A stretch of DNA of 64,000 nucleotides, taken from contig NZ_RDQF01000018.1 in assembly GCF_004114425.1 (NCBI RefSeq), forward strand, positions 1 through 64,000. Direction: 5' to 3'. The DNA comes from Bradyrhizobium vignae. GTDB taxonomy: Bacteria; Pseudomonadota; Alphaproteobacteria; Rhizobiales; Xanthobacteraceae. Below the pieces are notes generated by a model. That model was not told the DNA's origin and searched no databases. It was given only the letters and a program-made list of their open reading frames with translations. Positions 51,986-61,415 of the stretch are shown here, piece by piece (the stretch's first letter is position 1; each line of letters opens with the position of its first letter). The position numbers were made by a program, and so were the translations under genes.

Positions 51986-52723
51986 ATGAAATCCACGATT
52001 CCCGACACCGGAGTTCCGATCACCCCGCCCGACGCGAATGGCCGCGACCGCCAGGAGGCGTCGCTTCACGGCGAGATCCTGCTGCGGCTGCGCGACTATG
52101 TGGTCGAGGGCAACATCCCCGCGGGCGGGCGCGTTCCCGAGCGGCAGCTCTGCGAGATGCTCGGCATCTCCCGCACGCCCTTGCGCGAGGCCTTGAAGGT
52201 GCTCGCCGCCGAGGGGCTGATCGAGCTGCTACCCAACCGCGGCGCGCGGGTGCGCCAACTCAGCCGGCGCGACCTGGAGGAGCTGTTCGATGTCATGGCG
52301 GGACTGGAAAGCCTGGCCGGGCGCCTCGCCTGCGAGACCATCACCGATGCCGAGATCACCGCGATCGAGCAGCTGCATTACGAAATGTACGGCCACTACC
52401 TGCACCGCGACATGCACGGCTATTTCCAGGCCAACCAGCGCATTCACGAAAGCATCGTCGCGGCCGCCCGTAACGAGACGCTGAAGACCGCCTACGCCAA
52501 TTTTGCCGGCCGCATTCGCCGCGTCCGCTACTCCGCCAATTTCGCCCGGAAGCGGCAGCGTTGGGCGGAGGCGATGCGCGAGCACGAGGCCATCCTCGAT
52601 GCACTGCGCCGCCGCGCCGGCAGCGAGCTCAGCGACATCTTGTTCCAGCACCTGCGCAACAAGCGGATGGCGGCGATCGAGCACCTGACCGAGCCCCAAG
52701 AGGGCGTACAGGCATCGCCCTAA
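51986..52723 (+). CDS. GntR-family transcriptional regulator, FCD type
   Basis: A 245-residue regulator. The N-terminal winged helix reads LRDYVVEGNIPAGGRVPERQLCEMLGISRTPLREALKVL, shown here in one family pattern and split at the turn, followed by LIELLPNRGARV. The FCD effector domain has LEELFDVMAGLESLAGRLA, then metal-site residues including HYEMYGHY, FQANQRIHESI and REHEAIL. ATG 51986 begins the protein; the open frame from 51851 overlaps the control region. It lies between two oppositely transcribed catabolic units and most likely represses both until a carboxylic-acid effector binds. Confidence 0.93.
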   Translation: MKSTIPDTGVPITPPDANGRDRQEASLHGEILLRLRDYVVEGNIPAGGRVPERQLCEMLGISRTPLREALKVLAAEGLIELLPNRGARVRQLSRRDLEELFDVMAGLESLAGRLACETITDAEITAIEQLHYEMYGHYLHRDMHGYFQANQRIHESIVAAARNETLKTAYANFAGRIRRVRYSANFARKRQRWAEAMREHEAILDALRRRAGSELSDILFQHLRNKRMAAIEHLTEPQEGVQASP

Positions 52724-52740
52724 AACCCGATCAGCTTGCT

Positions 52741-52757
52741 CATTTTGAATTCATAAT
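52741..52757 (+). promoter_or_regulatory. Candidate second GntR operator upstream of the dehydrogenase gene
   Basis: CATTTTGAATTCATAAT contains the palindrome TGAATTCA and matches the element at 51894-51910 in 14 of 17 positions. It lies 87 bases before the dehydrogenase ATG at 52828. Confidence 0.5.
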
Positions 52758-52827
52758 GTAACCGGCAAACGCAAGAGTGAATAATCCGCTGGGCGGAACG
52801 CCCCTGTGGATCACCTCGGGATCAGGG

Positions 52828-55803
52828 ATGACCAACGCCTCCTCGCTCGAACGACGCCTGCGCGCGGAAATGACCGGCGACGTCCTGTTCGACCGCTTCA
52901 GCCGCGGCCGCTACGCCACCGACGCCTCGTTCTACCAGATCATGCCGGCCGGCGTGTTGGTGCCCCGGACCATGGACGAGGCCTTGCTGTCGCTGGCGAT
53001 TGCCCGCGACGAGGGGGTGAAGGTCACCCCGCGCGGCGGCGGCACCTCGCAATGCGGCCAGACGGTCAATGACGGTTTGGTGGTCGATCTCTCCAAGCAC
53101 CTGAACCGGATCCTGTCGCTCGATGTCGAGGGCCGAACCTGCGTCGTCGAGCCCGGCATCGTGCTCGACGACCTCAACCGTCAGCTCAAAAAACACGGCC
53201 TGTGGTTTCCCGTGGACGTTTCCACGGCCTCGCGCGCCACCATCGGCGGCATGGCCGGCAACAATTCCTGCGGCGGCCGCAGCTTGCGCTACGGCACCAT
53301 GCGCGACAACACCCTCTCGATGGAGGCATCGCTCGCTGATGGCACGCTGAGCCGCTTCGGCGAGGTGTCGCGCGATCTCTCCGACGTTGATGCGCCCGAC
53401 AGCACCCGCGCCCTATTCCGCGACATGCTCGATCTCGGCACACGCGAGGCCGAGGAGATCGCGGCACGCTTCCCGAAAGTGCAGCGCCGGGTCGGCGGGT
53501 ACAATCTCGATGCGCTGGTGCCCCGCAATGCGCCGAACAACATGGCGCATCTCCTGGTCGGCTCGGAAGGTACCCTCGCCTTCACCACCAAGGTCGAGCT
53601 GAAGCTGTGGCCCGTGATCCGCAACAAGGCGCTCGGCGTCTGTCACTTCGGCAGTTTTTACGAGGCGATGGATGCGGCCCAGCACCTCGTCAAGCTCAAG
53701 CCGATCGCGGTCGAGCTGGTCGACCGCACCATGATCGCACTCGGCCGCGACATCGCGATGTTTCGTCCGATCATCTCCGCGGCGATCAAGGGCGATCCGG
53801 ACGCGGTATTGGTGGTCGAGTTCGCGGAAGAGGACCAGGCGGACAATCTCTTGCGCCTCAAGCAGCTCACCGAAATGATGGGCGATCTCGGCTTCGGCTG
53901 GAGCAACGACACGCGCAAATGGGGCGGCGTGGTCGAGATCACCGAGCCGGCGCTGCAGAGCGGCATTGCCGATTTCCGCGCCGCCGGCCTCAACGTCATG
54001 ATGTCGATGAAGCAGGAAGGCAAGCCGGTCTCCTTCGTCGAGGACTGCGCCGTGCCGCTGCCGCATCTCGCCGATTATACCGCACGGCTGAACGAAGTGT
54101 TTGCAAGGCACGGCACCAGCGGCACCATGTATGCGCACGCCTCCGAGGGCTGCCTGCATGTGCGCCCGGTGCTGAATTTGAAGCTGGAGAAGGACGTCAA
54201 AGCGATGCGGGCCATCGCCGAAGAGGCCTTCGCGCTGGTGCGCGAGTACAAAGGCTCGCATTCGGGCGAGCATGGCGACGGCCTGGTGCGCTCCGAATTC
54301 CACGAGACCATGTTCGGCGAGCGTCTCGTTGCCGACTTCAGGGAGGTGAAACGGCGCTTCGATCCCAAGGGCGTCCTCAACCCCGGCAAGATCGTCGATG
54401 CGCCCAAGATGGACGACCGCTCGCTGTTCCGCTTCAAGCCCGACTATCGCGTCGGCGAGCTGACGACGAAGCTCGACTGGTCGGCCTATCCCGGCGCCGG
54501 CGGCGGCTTCCAGGGCGCGGTCGAGATGTGCAACAACAACGGCGCCTGCCGCAAGCTGGAGAGCGGCGTGATGTGTCCCTCCTACCGCGCGACGCGCAAC
54601 GAAAAGGACGTCACGCGAGGACGTGCAAACACGCTGCGTCTCGCGATCTCCGGCCAGCTTGGCCCCGATGCGCTCGCGTCCGACGAGATGATGGAGACTT
54701 TAAAACTCTGCGTCTCCTGCAAGGCCTGTCGCCACGAATGCCCCACGGGCGTCGACATGGCCAAGATGAAGATCGAGGTGCTCGCGGCGCGGGCCGCCAG
54801 CCACGGCCTGACGCTGCGCGACCGCCTGGTCGGCTACCTCCCGCGCTATGCCCGCCTTGCTTCGCGCTTCGCCCCGCTGGCGAATTTGCGCAACCGCAGC
54901 CCACTGCTGCGAAAGCTGTTCGAGCGCTATGCCGACATCAGCGCGCGCCGGGCGCTACCCGCGTTCCGTAGCGACGTGTTCGTGCCGCCGGCCGAAAGCG
55001 TCGGGCCGGAAAGCGGCCGCGAGGTCGTGCTGTTCGCCGACACCTTTAATCGCATCTATGAGCGCGAGAACCTGGACGCCGCGCTGCGCGTGCTCACGGC
55101 TGGCGGCTATCGCATTCACATGCCGAAGCCTGCAAACGGCAGCCGCCCTTTGTGCTGCGGTCGCACGTTTCTCTCGGCAGGTCTCGTCGACGAAGCCAAA
55201 GCCGAGCTCGACCGGCTGGTGTCGGTCTTCGCGCCCTTCGCCGCGCGCGGCGTGCCGATCGTGGGCCTGGAGCCGAGCTGCCTGCTGACGCTGCGCGACG
55301 AGCTCGCATCGCTGCGCAAGGACAACGACGCCAAGGCCGTCGGCGCCCACGCGCTGACCTTCGAGGAGTTCCTGGTGCGCGACGCCGAGGCCGGACGGCT
55401 GCAATTGCCGCTCGGGACCGTCGCGGACAAGGCCGTGGTGCACGGCCATTGCCACCAAAAATCCTTCGGCGCGTTCAAGCCGGTCGAGCAGGTGCTGCGG
55501 CTCGTCCCCGGCCTTGAGGTCGAGACCATCGAATCGAGCTGTTGCGGCATGGCCGGCGCCTTCGGCTACGGCGCAGACACCTACGATGCCTCGATCGAGA
55601 TGGCCGAGCTGTCGCTGCTGCCGGCCGTCCGGCGTGCGGATCAGAATACGCTGGTCGTCGCCGACGGCACCTCCTGCCGCCATCAGATCCGCGACGGCAC
55701 GCAGCGCGAGGCCCTTCACGTCGCGCGCGTGCTGGCGATGAGCCTCGATCGCGCCGAAACCGATTCCACTTCTCCAGCTGCAAAGGAAACCAGCCATGGC
55801 TGA
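52828..55803 (+). CDS. Fused FAD-binding and Fe-S 2-hydroxyacid dehydrogenase (GlcD/GlcF-like)
   Basis: A 991-residue protein. The PCMH FAD domain spans about residues 35-260 (VTPRGGGTSQCGQTVNDGLVVDL, ATIGGMAGNNSCGGRSLRYG, HLLVGSEGTLAF). An oxidase C-terminal domain follows with HSGEHGDGLVRSEF. Two 4Fe-4S clusters come next (CNNNGACRKL...MCPSYRATR, CVSCKACRHECPTGVDM), and then two CCG motifs (LCCGRTFL, SSCCGMAGAFGYG) of the heterodisulfide-reductase type. This fuses the roles of GlcD and GlcF and passes electrons from a D-2-hydroxyacid such as glycolate to the respiratory chain. ATG 52828 is chosen; a GTG at 52777 adds 17 residues. The stop overlaps the next gene's start. Confidence 0.92.
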   Translation: MTNASSLERRLRAEMTGDVLFDRFSRGRYATDASFYQIMPAGVLVPRTMDEALLSLAIARDEGVKVTPRGGGTSQCGQTVNDGLVVDLSKHLNRILSLDVEGRTCVVEPGIVLDDLNRQLKKHGLWFPVDVSTASRATIGGMAGNNSCGGRSLRYGTMRDNTLSMEASLADGTLSRFGEVSRDLSDVDAPDSTRALFRDMLDLGTREAEEIAARFPKVQRRVGGYNLDALVPRNAPNNMAHLLVGSEGTLAFTTKVELKLWPVIRNKALGVCHFGSFYEAMDAAQHLVKLKPIAVELVDRTMIALGRDIAMFRPIISAAIKGDPDAVLVVEFAEEDQADNLLRLKQLTEMMGDLGFGWSNDTRKWGGVVEITEPALQSGIADFRAAGLNVMMSMKQEGKPVSFVEDCAVPLPHLADYTARLNEVFARHGTSGTMYAHASEGCLHVRPVLNLKLEKDVKAMRAIAEEAFALVREYKGSHSGEHGDGLVRSEFHETMFGERLVADFREVKRRFDPKGVLNPGKIVDAPKMDDRSLFRFKPDYRVGELTTKLDWSAYPGAGGGFQGAVEMCNNNGACRKLESGVMCPSYRATRNEKDVTRGRANTLRLAISGQLGPDALASDEMMETLKLCVSCKACRHECPTGVDMAKMKIEVLAARAASHGLTLRDRLVGYLPRYARLASRFAPLANLRNRSPLLRKLFERYADISARRALPAFRSDVFVPPAESVGPESGREVVLFADTFNRIYERENLDAALRVLTAGGYRIHMPKPANGSRPLCCGRTFLSAGLVDEAKAELDRLVSVFAPFAARGVPIVGLEPSCLLTLRDELASLRKDNDAKAVGAHALTFEEFLVRDAEAGRLQLPLGTVADKAVVHGHCHQKSFGAFKPVEQVLRLVPGLEVETIESSCCGMAGAFGYGADTYDASIEMAELSLLPAVRRADQNTLVVADGTSCRHQIRDGTQREALHVARVLAMSLDRAETDSTSPAAKETSHG

Positions 55804-56224
55804 CCTCACGCTCGACACCGCCCGCAAGATCCTCGACGCCGCTTTCGCAAAATCCGCCGAGCTGAAGCTCAAGCCGCTGGTCGTCACCATTCTCGACGCG
55901 CGCGGCGTGCTCAAGCTCGCCGCCGCGCAGGACGGCACCAGCCTGATGCGCGCCGAGATCGCCCACGGCAAGGCCTATGGCGCCCTCGCCATGGGCATGG
56001 GCTCGCGGGCGCTATTCCAGCGCGCGCAGGAGCAGGCCTATTTCATCGACGCCGTGAACACGATTGCGAAGGGCGCACTGGTGCCTGTTCCCGGCGGCGT
56101 GCTCATCATGGACGGCACGACGCTGATTGGCGCGGTCGGCGTCTCCGGCGACACCTCCGACAATGACGAGGCCTGCGCGGTGGCGGGCATCCGGGCGGCG
56201 GGGTTGAAGGCGAACGCGGGGTAG
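55796..56224 (+). CDS. GlcG/HbpS family protein
   Basis: A 142-residue single-domain protein of the GlcG/HbpS (DUF336) family. TARKILDAAFAKSAELKLKPLVVTILDARGVLKLAAAQDG is the recognisable N-terminal half, read in parts. GGVLIMDGTTLIGAVGVSGDTSDNDEACA is the C-terminal signature. It overlaps the dehydrogenase gene by eight bases and is translationally coupled to it. In the E. coli glc operon GlcG also accompanies the glycolate oxidase genes, which supports a shared, though biochemically unclear, role. Confidence 0.9.
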   Translation: MADLTLDTARKILDAAFAKSAELKLKPLVVTILDARGVLKLAAAQDGTSLMRAEIAHGKAYGALAMGMGSRALFQRAQEQAYFIDAVNTIAKGALVPVPGGVLIMDGTTLIGAVGVSGDTSDNDEACAVAGIRAAGLKANAG

Positions 56225-56229
56225 CGGTC

Positions 56230-56345
56230 TGCATCCAGGCTACAAGGTCGTTCGCTGCCCGCAGCGGAAAGGTCTCTGGATTTGCTTCGCTCCGCTCGCC
56301 ATGACGAGCTGGTGGCACGCTCTCACTACACTTTCGTTGTCATCG
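56230..56345. repeat. Bradyrhizobium-type intergenic repeat
   Basis: The stretch around 56240-56345 (GGTCTCTGGATTTGCTTCG, GCTCGCCATGACG) has the look of multicopy intergenic repeats that I recognise from Bradyrhizobium genomes. It sits between the GlcG/HbpS gene and the IS481 remnant. No gene is present. Confidence 0.5.
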
Positions 56346-56359
56346 CCCGGTCTGATGTT

Positions 56360-56600
56360 CAGCCCGGGGACATGACCGACGGGTGTTCGGGGACATAGCC
56401 GACACATCATAGTGCAGGGATTTGGCAGTAAAGGAGGCCAAGTCCATGCCCTGGCGAGAGGTGTCGGTGATGGATCAGCGGCGGGAGTTCGTGCGGCTTG
56501 CGATGCAGGAGGGAGCGAACCGGCGGGAGCTCTGCCGGCGGTTCAATACCCATCCCGACACGGGCTACAAATGGCTTGCACGATGGCAAGCGGATCACCG
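56360..56600 (+). mobile_element. IS481-family insertion-sequence remnant
   Basis: Two near-copies of GGGGACATRRCCGAC (from 56367 and 56389) look like an IS481-type terminal repeat, followed by the start of a transposase gene at 56446. Similarity stops near 56598, so only the left end of the element survives. Confidence 0.7.
56446..56598 (+). pseudogene. IS481-family transposase, N-terminal fragment
   Basis: ATG 56446 begins MPWREVSVMDQRREFVRLA, followed by the helix-turn-helix NRRELCRRFNTHPDTGYKWLARW, typical of IS481-family transposase N-termini. After about 50 residues the homology ends and the frame enters an intergenic repeat, then runs antisense through unrelated genes. The DDE catalytic domain is missing, so this is a truncated relic. 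Confidence 0.82.
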
Positions 56601-56724
56601 TCTGCCGCCTTCGCTAAAGCTTCGGCGCCCCTGGACCTTCACCCCGGCGAAGCCTTGGCGCAGCCGGGTCGCCGGCATGACAGTCACGGTGTACGTGCGT
56701 GCGTCGTTCCTTCGCGCTCCATCC

Positions 56725-57507
56725 TCACCTCCCCGTCCAGACCGGCTTGCGCTTCTCGCTGAACGCCTTCAGCCCCTCCTTCGCGTCCTCGGTCATTGCC
56801 AGCAGCGCGATCTGGCTTTCGGTGTAGGCGATGCTCTCATCGAACGACATCGCGGCGATGGCGCGCATGGCGTATTTGCCGCGGCGGATCGCGGTCGGGG
56901 ATTTGTCGACGATGCGGCTGATCAGCCAGTCGACCTTGGCGTCGAGCTCGGCGGCGGGCACGACGTAGTTGAGCAGGCCCGCAGCTTGCGCGGCCTTCGC
57001 ATCGAACGGCTCGCCGGTCAGCGCCCATTCGTTGACGAGACGAGGCGGCGCGATCCTCTGCAACAGGCTCAGCACCTGCATCGGAAACACGCCGACCTTC
57101 ACCTCGGGCAGGCCGAAGACGACGTGATCGGCGGCAACCGCCATGTCGGTCATGCAGAGCAGGCCCATGCCGCCGGCCATGCAGACGCCACTGAGGCGCG
57201 CGATCGCCGGCTTGGTCGCGTTCTGGGACAGGCGCAGCAGGTCGGCATAGTCGACATTCGGCTTGGAATGATCCATCGCGAACGCCGCGCCGGAGTTCTG
57301 CAGATCCGCGCCCGCGCAGAACGCCTTGTCTCCCGCGCCCGTCAGCACAATGACGCGGACGTCCTTGTCCTCATGCGCGTCGCGATAGCCACGTGTGATG
57401 CCCGCGATGACGTCGCCGTTCAGCGCGTTGCGTTTCTCCGGCCGGTTGATGGTGATCCAGAGCGCCTGCCCGCGCTTTTCGATGATGACGGCAGTGGTGT
57501 CGGTCAT
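56725..57507 (-). CDS. Enoyl-CoA hydratase/isomerase family protein
   Basis: A 260-residue crotonase-fold protein. ALWITINRPEKRNALNGDVIAG is at residues 14-35, VIVLTGAGDKAFCAGADLQNSG near 55-76, and ARLSGVCMAGGMGLLCMTDMAVAAD near 105-130 carries the second oxyanion Gly-Gly. ATG 57507 starts the conserved N-terminus; the open frame to 57636 is unrelated. It is a second, different paralogue of the hydratase at 48466. It lies downstream of the molybdopterin oxidoreductase gene on the same strand, about 130 bases away. The substrate is unknown. Confidence 0.9.
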   Translation of the reverse strand: MTDTTAVIIEKRGQALWITINRPEKRNALNGDVIAGITRGYRDAHEDKDVRVIVLTGAGDKAFCAGADLQNSGAAFAMDHSKPNVDYADLLRLSQNATKPAIARLSGVCMAGGMGLLCMTDMAVAADHVVFGLPEVKVGVFPMQVLSLLQRIAPPRLVNEWALTGEPFDAKAAQAAGLLNYVVPAAELDAKVDWLISRIVDKSPTAIRRGKYAMRAIAAMSFDESIAYTESQIALLAMTEDAKEGLKAFSEKRKPVWTGR

Positions 57508-57636
57508 GGCACGCTCGCTTCCTTGGCTCCGTTTTGCAGCCATTTGCGGCAGCTCGAGCGAGAGGTGCAAGCGCAAACTGCGGGGCCGCGCCGCTTTAGC
57601 GCCTCGACACAATTGCGCGGCGATCCCCATGCGCAC

Positions 57637-59724
57637 TCAGGCGACCGCTTTCCTGATCCAGACCTTGTTGTCGTGGAACGCGGCCCCCCCGATCGGAGCG
57701 ATCGTGTCCGCGCCCGTCAGCATGTTGATGCCGCGGCCGCCGATATGGCCCTTGTTCGGGTGAACGGATTCGGCAATCAGCACGCCGCGCCGCACGCCCT
57801 CGAACAGGGTTGCAACCAGTGTGGTCTCGCCGCGGCTGTTGCCGAGCGTCACCGCATCGCCATCGGCGATGCCGAGCGTGGCTGCATCCAGGGGATGGAT
57901 CATCACGCTGGCCCTGCCCTCGCGCGCCTGCGACGACGGCGTCTCGTTGAAAGTCGTGTTGAGGAAGCTGCGCGAGGGGCTGGTCGCGAGGCGGAACGGG
58001 TGGTCCTGGTCGGTATGCTCGATCACGGCCCAATGGTCCGGCAGCGAGGGCATCTTGTCGAAATCGCCCATCGTCTGGCCGAACGGCGGGTGCGCCCAAT
58101 CCGCCCTGAAGTGGAACTTCCCGTCGGCGTGGGCGAAGCCGTCGAGATAATGCGAGGTGCGGAAGTCCGGCTGCAGGTCGCGCCAGATGTCGGCTTCGAG
58201 GCCGGCGATGTCGCCGTGATTGCTCAGCTTCAGCGTCGCGTCGATCAGTTCACGCGGCGTCATCTCGAAGCCCGGATGCTTGGCGCCGAGCCGCGGCGCC
58301 AGCGCCTGCAGCAGCTCGTGGTTGGAGCGGCATTCGCCGGGCGGATCGATCAGCTTCGGCCCGACCGAGATGTGCTGGTGACCGCCGCCGTAATAGAGAT
58401 CGTCATGCTCCATGAACATGGTCGCCGGCAGTACGATGTCGGCCATCTCGGCGGTCTCGGTCATGAACTGCTCGTGCACCGCGACGAACAGATCCTCGCG
58501 CGCAAAGCCCTGCCGCACCAGCGCCTGCTCCGGCGCCACCGTCATCGGATTGGTGTTCTGGATCAGCATCGCCTTGACCGGACCCTTGCCCTGCAGAGCT
58601 TCGGCATCGCCGGTGAGGATGCGGCCGATCTGCGACTGGTCGAGCGCGCGGGTGGTTTTGTCGATGGCGTCGTGGCCTTCGATGATGGATTCGTTGAAAT
58701 GCCACAGCGCGTAATTGTTGAAGAAGGCGCCGCCGCCTTCATATTGCCAGGCGCCCGTCACCGCGGGAATGCAGAGCGCCGCATGCATCTGCGTCGCGCC
58801 GTTGCGCGAGCGGGTGAAGCCGTAGCCGAGGCGGAGGAAGGTCCGCTTGGTCTCGCCGACCGCCTTGGCAAAGGCCTCGATCTCCGCGACGGGCACGCCG
58901 CAGATGGCGGACGCCCATTCCGGCGTGCGCGTCTTCAGATGCGCCTCGAGCTCGGCAGGGCAGTCCGTGTATTTATCCATGTAGGCGCGGTCGGCATAGC
59001 CGTCGCGGAACAGGACATGCATCACGCCGCAGGCGAAGGCGCCGTCGGTGCCGGGGCGCAGGATGATCTTGATGTCGGCCTGCTTCATGGTCTCATTGTC
59101 GTAGATGTCGACCGCCGCGATCTTCGCGCCGCGTTCCTTGCGGGCACGAGAGGCGTGCGTCATCACGTTGACCTGGGTGTTGACGGGATTGGTGCCCCAG
59201 ATCACCACGAGATCGGACAGCGCCATCTCGCGCGGATCGACGCCGGCGATCTTGCCGGTGCCGATCGCGAAGCCGATGCGCGCGACGTTGGCGCAGATGG
59301 TCTGATAGAAGCGCGAATATTTCTTCACATGGGTGAGACGGTTGAGGCCGTCGCGCATCACGAGCCCCATGGTGCCGGCGTAGTAATAGGGCCAAACCGA
59401 TTCCGCGCCGAACTCGCGCTCGGCCTGGTTGAAGCGTGCCGCGATCTCGTCCAGCGCCTCGTCCCACGAGATGCGCGCGAACTGACCGGAGCCTTTCGGC
59501 CCAATGCGGCGCATCGGGAATGTCAGCCGCTCGGGGTGATGGATGCGCTCGGCATAGCGGGCGACCTTGGCGCAGACGACGCCGGCCGTATAGGTCTGTT
59601 TTTTCGAACCGCGGACGCGGCCGATGCTGCGGCCCTCGACCACCTCGACATCGAGGGCGCAGGCCGAGGGGCAGTCGTGCGGACAGGTCGAATGGCGGAT
59701 CTCGATCTTGGCGTGCTGGTTCAT
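57637..59724 (-). CDS. Molybdopterin-dependent oxidoreductase (DMSO reductase superfamily)
   Basis: A 695-residue enzyme. The N-terminal 4Fe-4S site CPHDCPSAC...GVVCAKV is at about residues 13-50. Next are ARISWDEALDEIAARF, VIWGTNPVNTQVN, QNTNPMTVAPEQ, ADIVLPATMFMEHDD and a C-terminal dinucleotide-binding domain (NEPIRGRGxN-like segment GHIGGRGINML). It resembles formate dehydrogenase/biotin-sulfoxide-reductase-like enzymes that bind bis-MGD. No Tat signal is seen, so it is probably cytoplasmic. ATG 59724 is used; the upstream frame to 59976 overlaps the divergent control region. The substrate is unknown. Confidence 0.92.
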   Translation of the reverse strand: MNQHAKIEIRHSTCPHDCPSACALDVEVVEGRSIGRVRGSKKQTYTAGVVCAKVARYAERIHHPERLTFPMRRIGPKGSGQFARISWDEALDEIAARFNQAEREFGAESVWPYYYAGTMGLVMRDGLNRLTHVKKYSRFYQTICANVARIGFAIGTGKIAGVDPREMALSDLVVIWGTNPVNTQVNVMTHASRARKERGAKIAAVDIYDNETMKQADIKIILRPGTDGAFACGVMHVLFRDGYADRAYMDKYTDCPAELEAHLKTRTPEWASAICGVPVAEIEAFAKAVGETKRTFLRLGYGFTRSRNGATQMHAALCIPAVTGAWQYEGGGAFFNNYALWHFNESIIEGHDAIDKTTRALDQSQIGRILTGDAEALQGKGPVKAMLIQNTNPMTVAPEQALVRQGFAREDLFVAVHEQFMTETAEMADIVLPATMFMEHDDLYYGGGHQHISVGPKLIDPPGECRSNHELLQALAPRLGAKHPGFEMTPRELIDATLKLSNHGDIAGLEADIWRDLQPDFRTSHYLDGFAHADGKFHFRADWAHPPFGQTMGDFDKMPSLPDHWAVIEHTDQDHPFRLATSPSRSFLNTTFNETPSSQAREGRASVMIHPLDAATLGIADGDAVTLGNSRGETTLVATLFEGVRRGVLIAESVHPNKGHIGGRGINMLTGADTIAPIGGAAFHDNKVWIRKAVA

Positions 59725-59956
59725 GTCCAGTTCGTAACACCAAATTACCAGCCGGCCGAGCGCATTTATCCGGCAAGGCCCATGCGATTTGCTCAAACCG
59801 CGCATGCTGCAGGTTCCTGCTGCGGCCGCGAAATGCGGACCGCCACACCGACATCCGCCCGGTATTCCCGGCCCAATCACTGCCGTGAGGCGTCGACAGT
59901 CCGCATTCCCTGCCGCTACAGTACCGGCCAACAAGAACGATATCAGGGAGGTGGGC

Positions 59957-60931
59957 ATGACAGCCCGAAGCTTCATGCTGGCGCTGGCCGCCGGCCTGCT
60001 CGCAGCATTCTCCGCATCCCCCTCCTCCGGGCAGGATTATCCCAACCGCGCAGTCCGGATCGTGGTGCCCTTTGGCGCCGGCGGGCCGGCGGACGTCGCG
60101 GCCCGGCTGATCGGCAACGTGCTCCAGGAGAGCTTTGGCCAGCCCTTCGTGATCGAGAACCGCACCGGGGCAGGTGGCGTCATCGGCACGGTGGAAGCTG
60201 CGAAATCGCCGGCCGACGGCTACACGTTGCTGATGATGTCCAATACGCAGACCGCGAATGAATCGCTGCTGACGCCGGACAAGCGCAAATACGAGCTGAT
60301 GCGCGACCTCGCGCCGATCGCGCCGGTGAACTATTCCGATCTCGTCATCGTGGTGAACCCGCAGGTCCCGGCGAAGACGTTGCCAGAGTTCATCGCGCTC
60401 GCCAAGGCGCAGCCGGGCAAGCTGAACTACGCCTCTTCCGGCCAGGGCACGCCCTATCACATGGCCGGCGAGCTGTTCAAAGCGATGGCGGGCATCCATA
60501 TCGTCCACGTGCCCTATCGCAACAGCGGCGAGGCGCGCAGCGGCGTGATCGGCGGACAGGTGCAGATGATGATCGACGCGGTGCCGGCAATGGCCCCGAA
60601 TGTCGCCGAAAACCAGGTCCGCGCGCTCGCCACCACGGGCAAGCAGCGTTCCGCGGTGCTGCCGAACGTGCCGACCGCGATCGAAGCCGGGGTGCCTGGT
60701 TACGAGGCCACGATCTGGCTCGGCCTGATGGCGCCCGCGGGCACACCCAAGGCCGTCATCGACAAGCTCAATGCGGCGGTGAACGCAATGGTGAAGCGGC
60801 CCGACATCGTCAAGCTCTGGACCGAACAGGGCGCCATGCCCATGTCGATGACGCCGCAGGAATTCGACAAATTCCTGCGCGGCGACATTGAAAAATGGGC
60901 CGATGTCGTCAAGAAGTTCGACAGGTCCTGA
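59957..60931 (+). CDS. Bug/TctC-family periplasmic binding protein (orphan)
   Basis: A 324-residue exported protein. The signal peptide MTARSFMLALAAGLLAAFSA ends near SGQ, followed by DYPNRAVRIVVPFGAGGPADVAARL, the Bug N-terminal loop. LNYASSGQGTPYHMAGELF, VHVPYRNSGEA and GQVQMMIDAVP complete the family pattern. GGGAGG lies before ATG 59957. No tctA or tctB is adjacent, as is common for Bug proteins. It is followed 13 bases on by a molybdenum hydroxylase, whose substrate (an aromatic or N-heterocyclic acid, by inference) it may bind. Confidence 0.95.
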   Translation: MTARSFMLALAAGLLAAFSASPSSGQDYPNRAVRIVVPFGAGGPADVAARLIGNVLQESFGQPFVIENRTGAGGVIGTVEAAKSPADGYTLLMMSNTQTANESLLTPDKRKYELMRDLAPIAPVNYSDLVIVVNPQVPAKTLPEFIALAKAQPGKLNYASSGQGTPYHMAGELFKAMAGIHIVHVPYRNSGEARSGVIGGQVQMMIDAVPAMAPNVAENQVRALATTGKQRSAVLPNVPTAIEAGVPGYEATIWLGLMAPAGTPKAVIDKLNAAVNAMVKRPDIVKLWTEQGAMPMSMTPQEFDKFLRGDIEKWADVVKKFDRS

Positions 60932-60944
60932 GGCCGCACTGCTC

Positions 60945-61415
60945 ATGCCCTCTCTTCAATTCCGCCTCAATGGCGCAGCGATCGCCGTGGACGTCGATCC
61001 GGACCAGACGCTGCTCGACGTGCTGCGCAGCCGGCTCGGCGTCACCGGTCCGCATTTCGGCTGCGGAGCCGGTGAGTGCGGCGCTTGTCATGTTATGGTC
61101 GACGACCGCGCGATGACCTCCTGCGACATGCCGATGTGGTCGGTCGAGAACAAGGACGTCGTCACGGTGGAAGGCCTCGGCACAATGCAGCAGCCGCATC
61201 CGCTGCAACGCGCCTTCATCGCCGAGCAGGCGATGCAATGCGGCTATTGCGTCTCAGGAATCCTGATCAGCGCAGCCGCGCTGCTGAAACGGAATCCGTC
61301 GCCGACGGAGGCCGAGGTGAGAGAGGCGCTCGACCGCAATCTGTGCCGCTGCGGATCGCATAATCGCATGGTCCGTGCCGTGCTGCGCGCAGCCTCTGAG
61401 ATGGCCGAGCCATGA
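60945..61415 (+). CDS. Molybdenum hydroxylase small subunit, 2x[2Fe-2S]
   Basis: A 156-residue protein with a plant-ferredoxin-like N-terminal cluster (GCGAGECGACHVMV...C) and a C-terminal all-helical cluster (CGYCVSGI...NLCRCGSHNRMVRAV). It matches IorA/NdhS/CoxS-type subunits that carry electrons from the molybdopterin subunit. ATG 60945 follows the Bug stop by 13 bases, and the stop overlaps the large-subunit start by four bases. No FAD (CoxM) subunit gene is present, as in isoquinoline-1-oxidoreductase-type two-subunit enzymes. Confidence 0.94.
   Translation: MPSLQFRLNGAAIAVDVDPDQTLLDVLRSRLGVTGPHFGCGAGECGACHVMVDDRAMTSCDMPMWSVENKDVVTVEGLGTMQQPHPLQRAFIAEQAMQCGYCVSGILISAAALLKRNPSPTEAEVREALDRNLCRCGSHNRMVRAVLRAASEMAEP

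Noticed and set aside
56422..60261. A 1279-codon plus-strand open frame
   Set aside because: Only its first ~60 codons (the IS481 transposase fragment) are real. The rest runs antisense to the enoyl-CoA hydratase and molybdopterin oxidoreductase genes, whose family motifs are clear; long antisense frames are common at this G+C.
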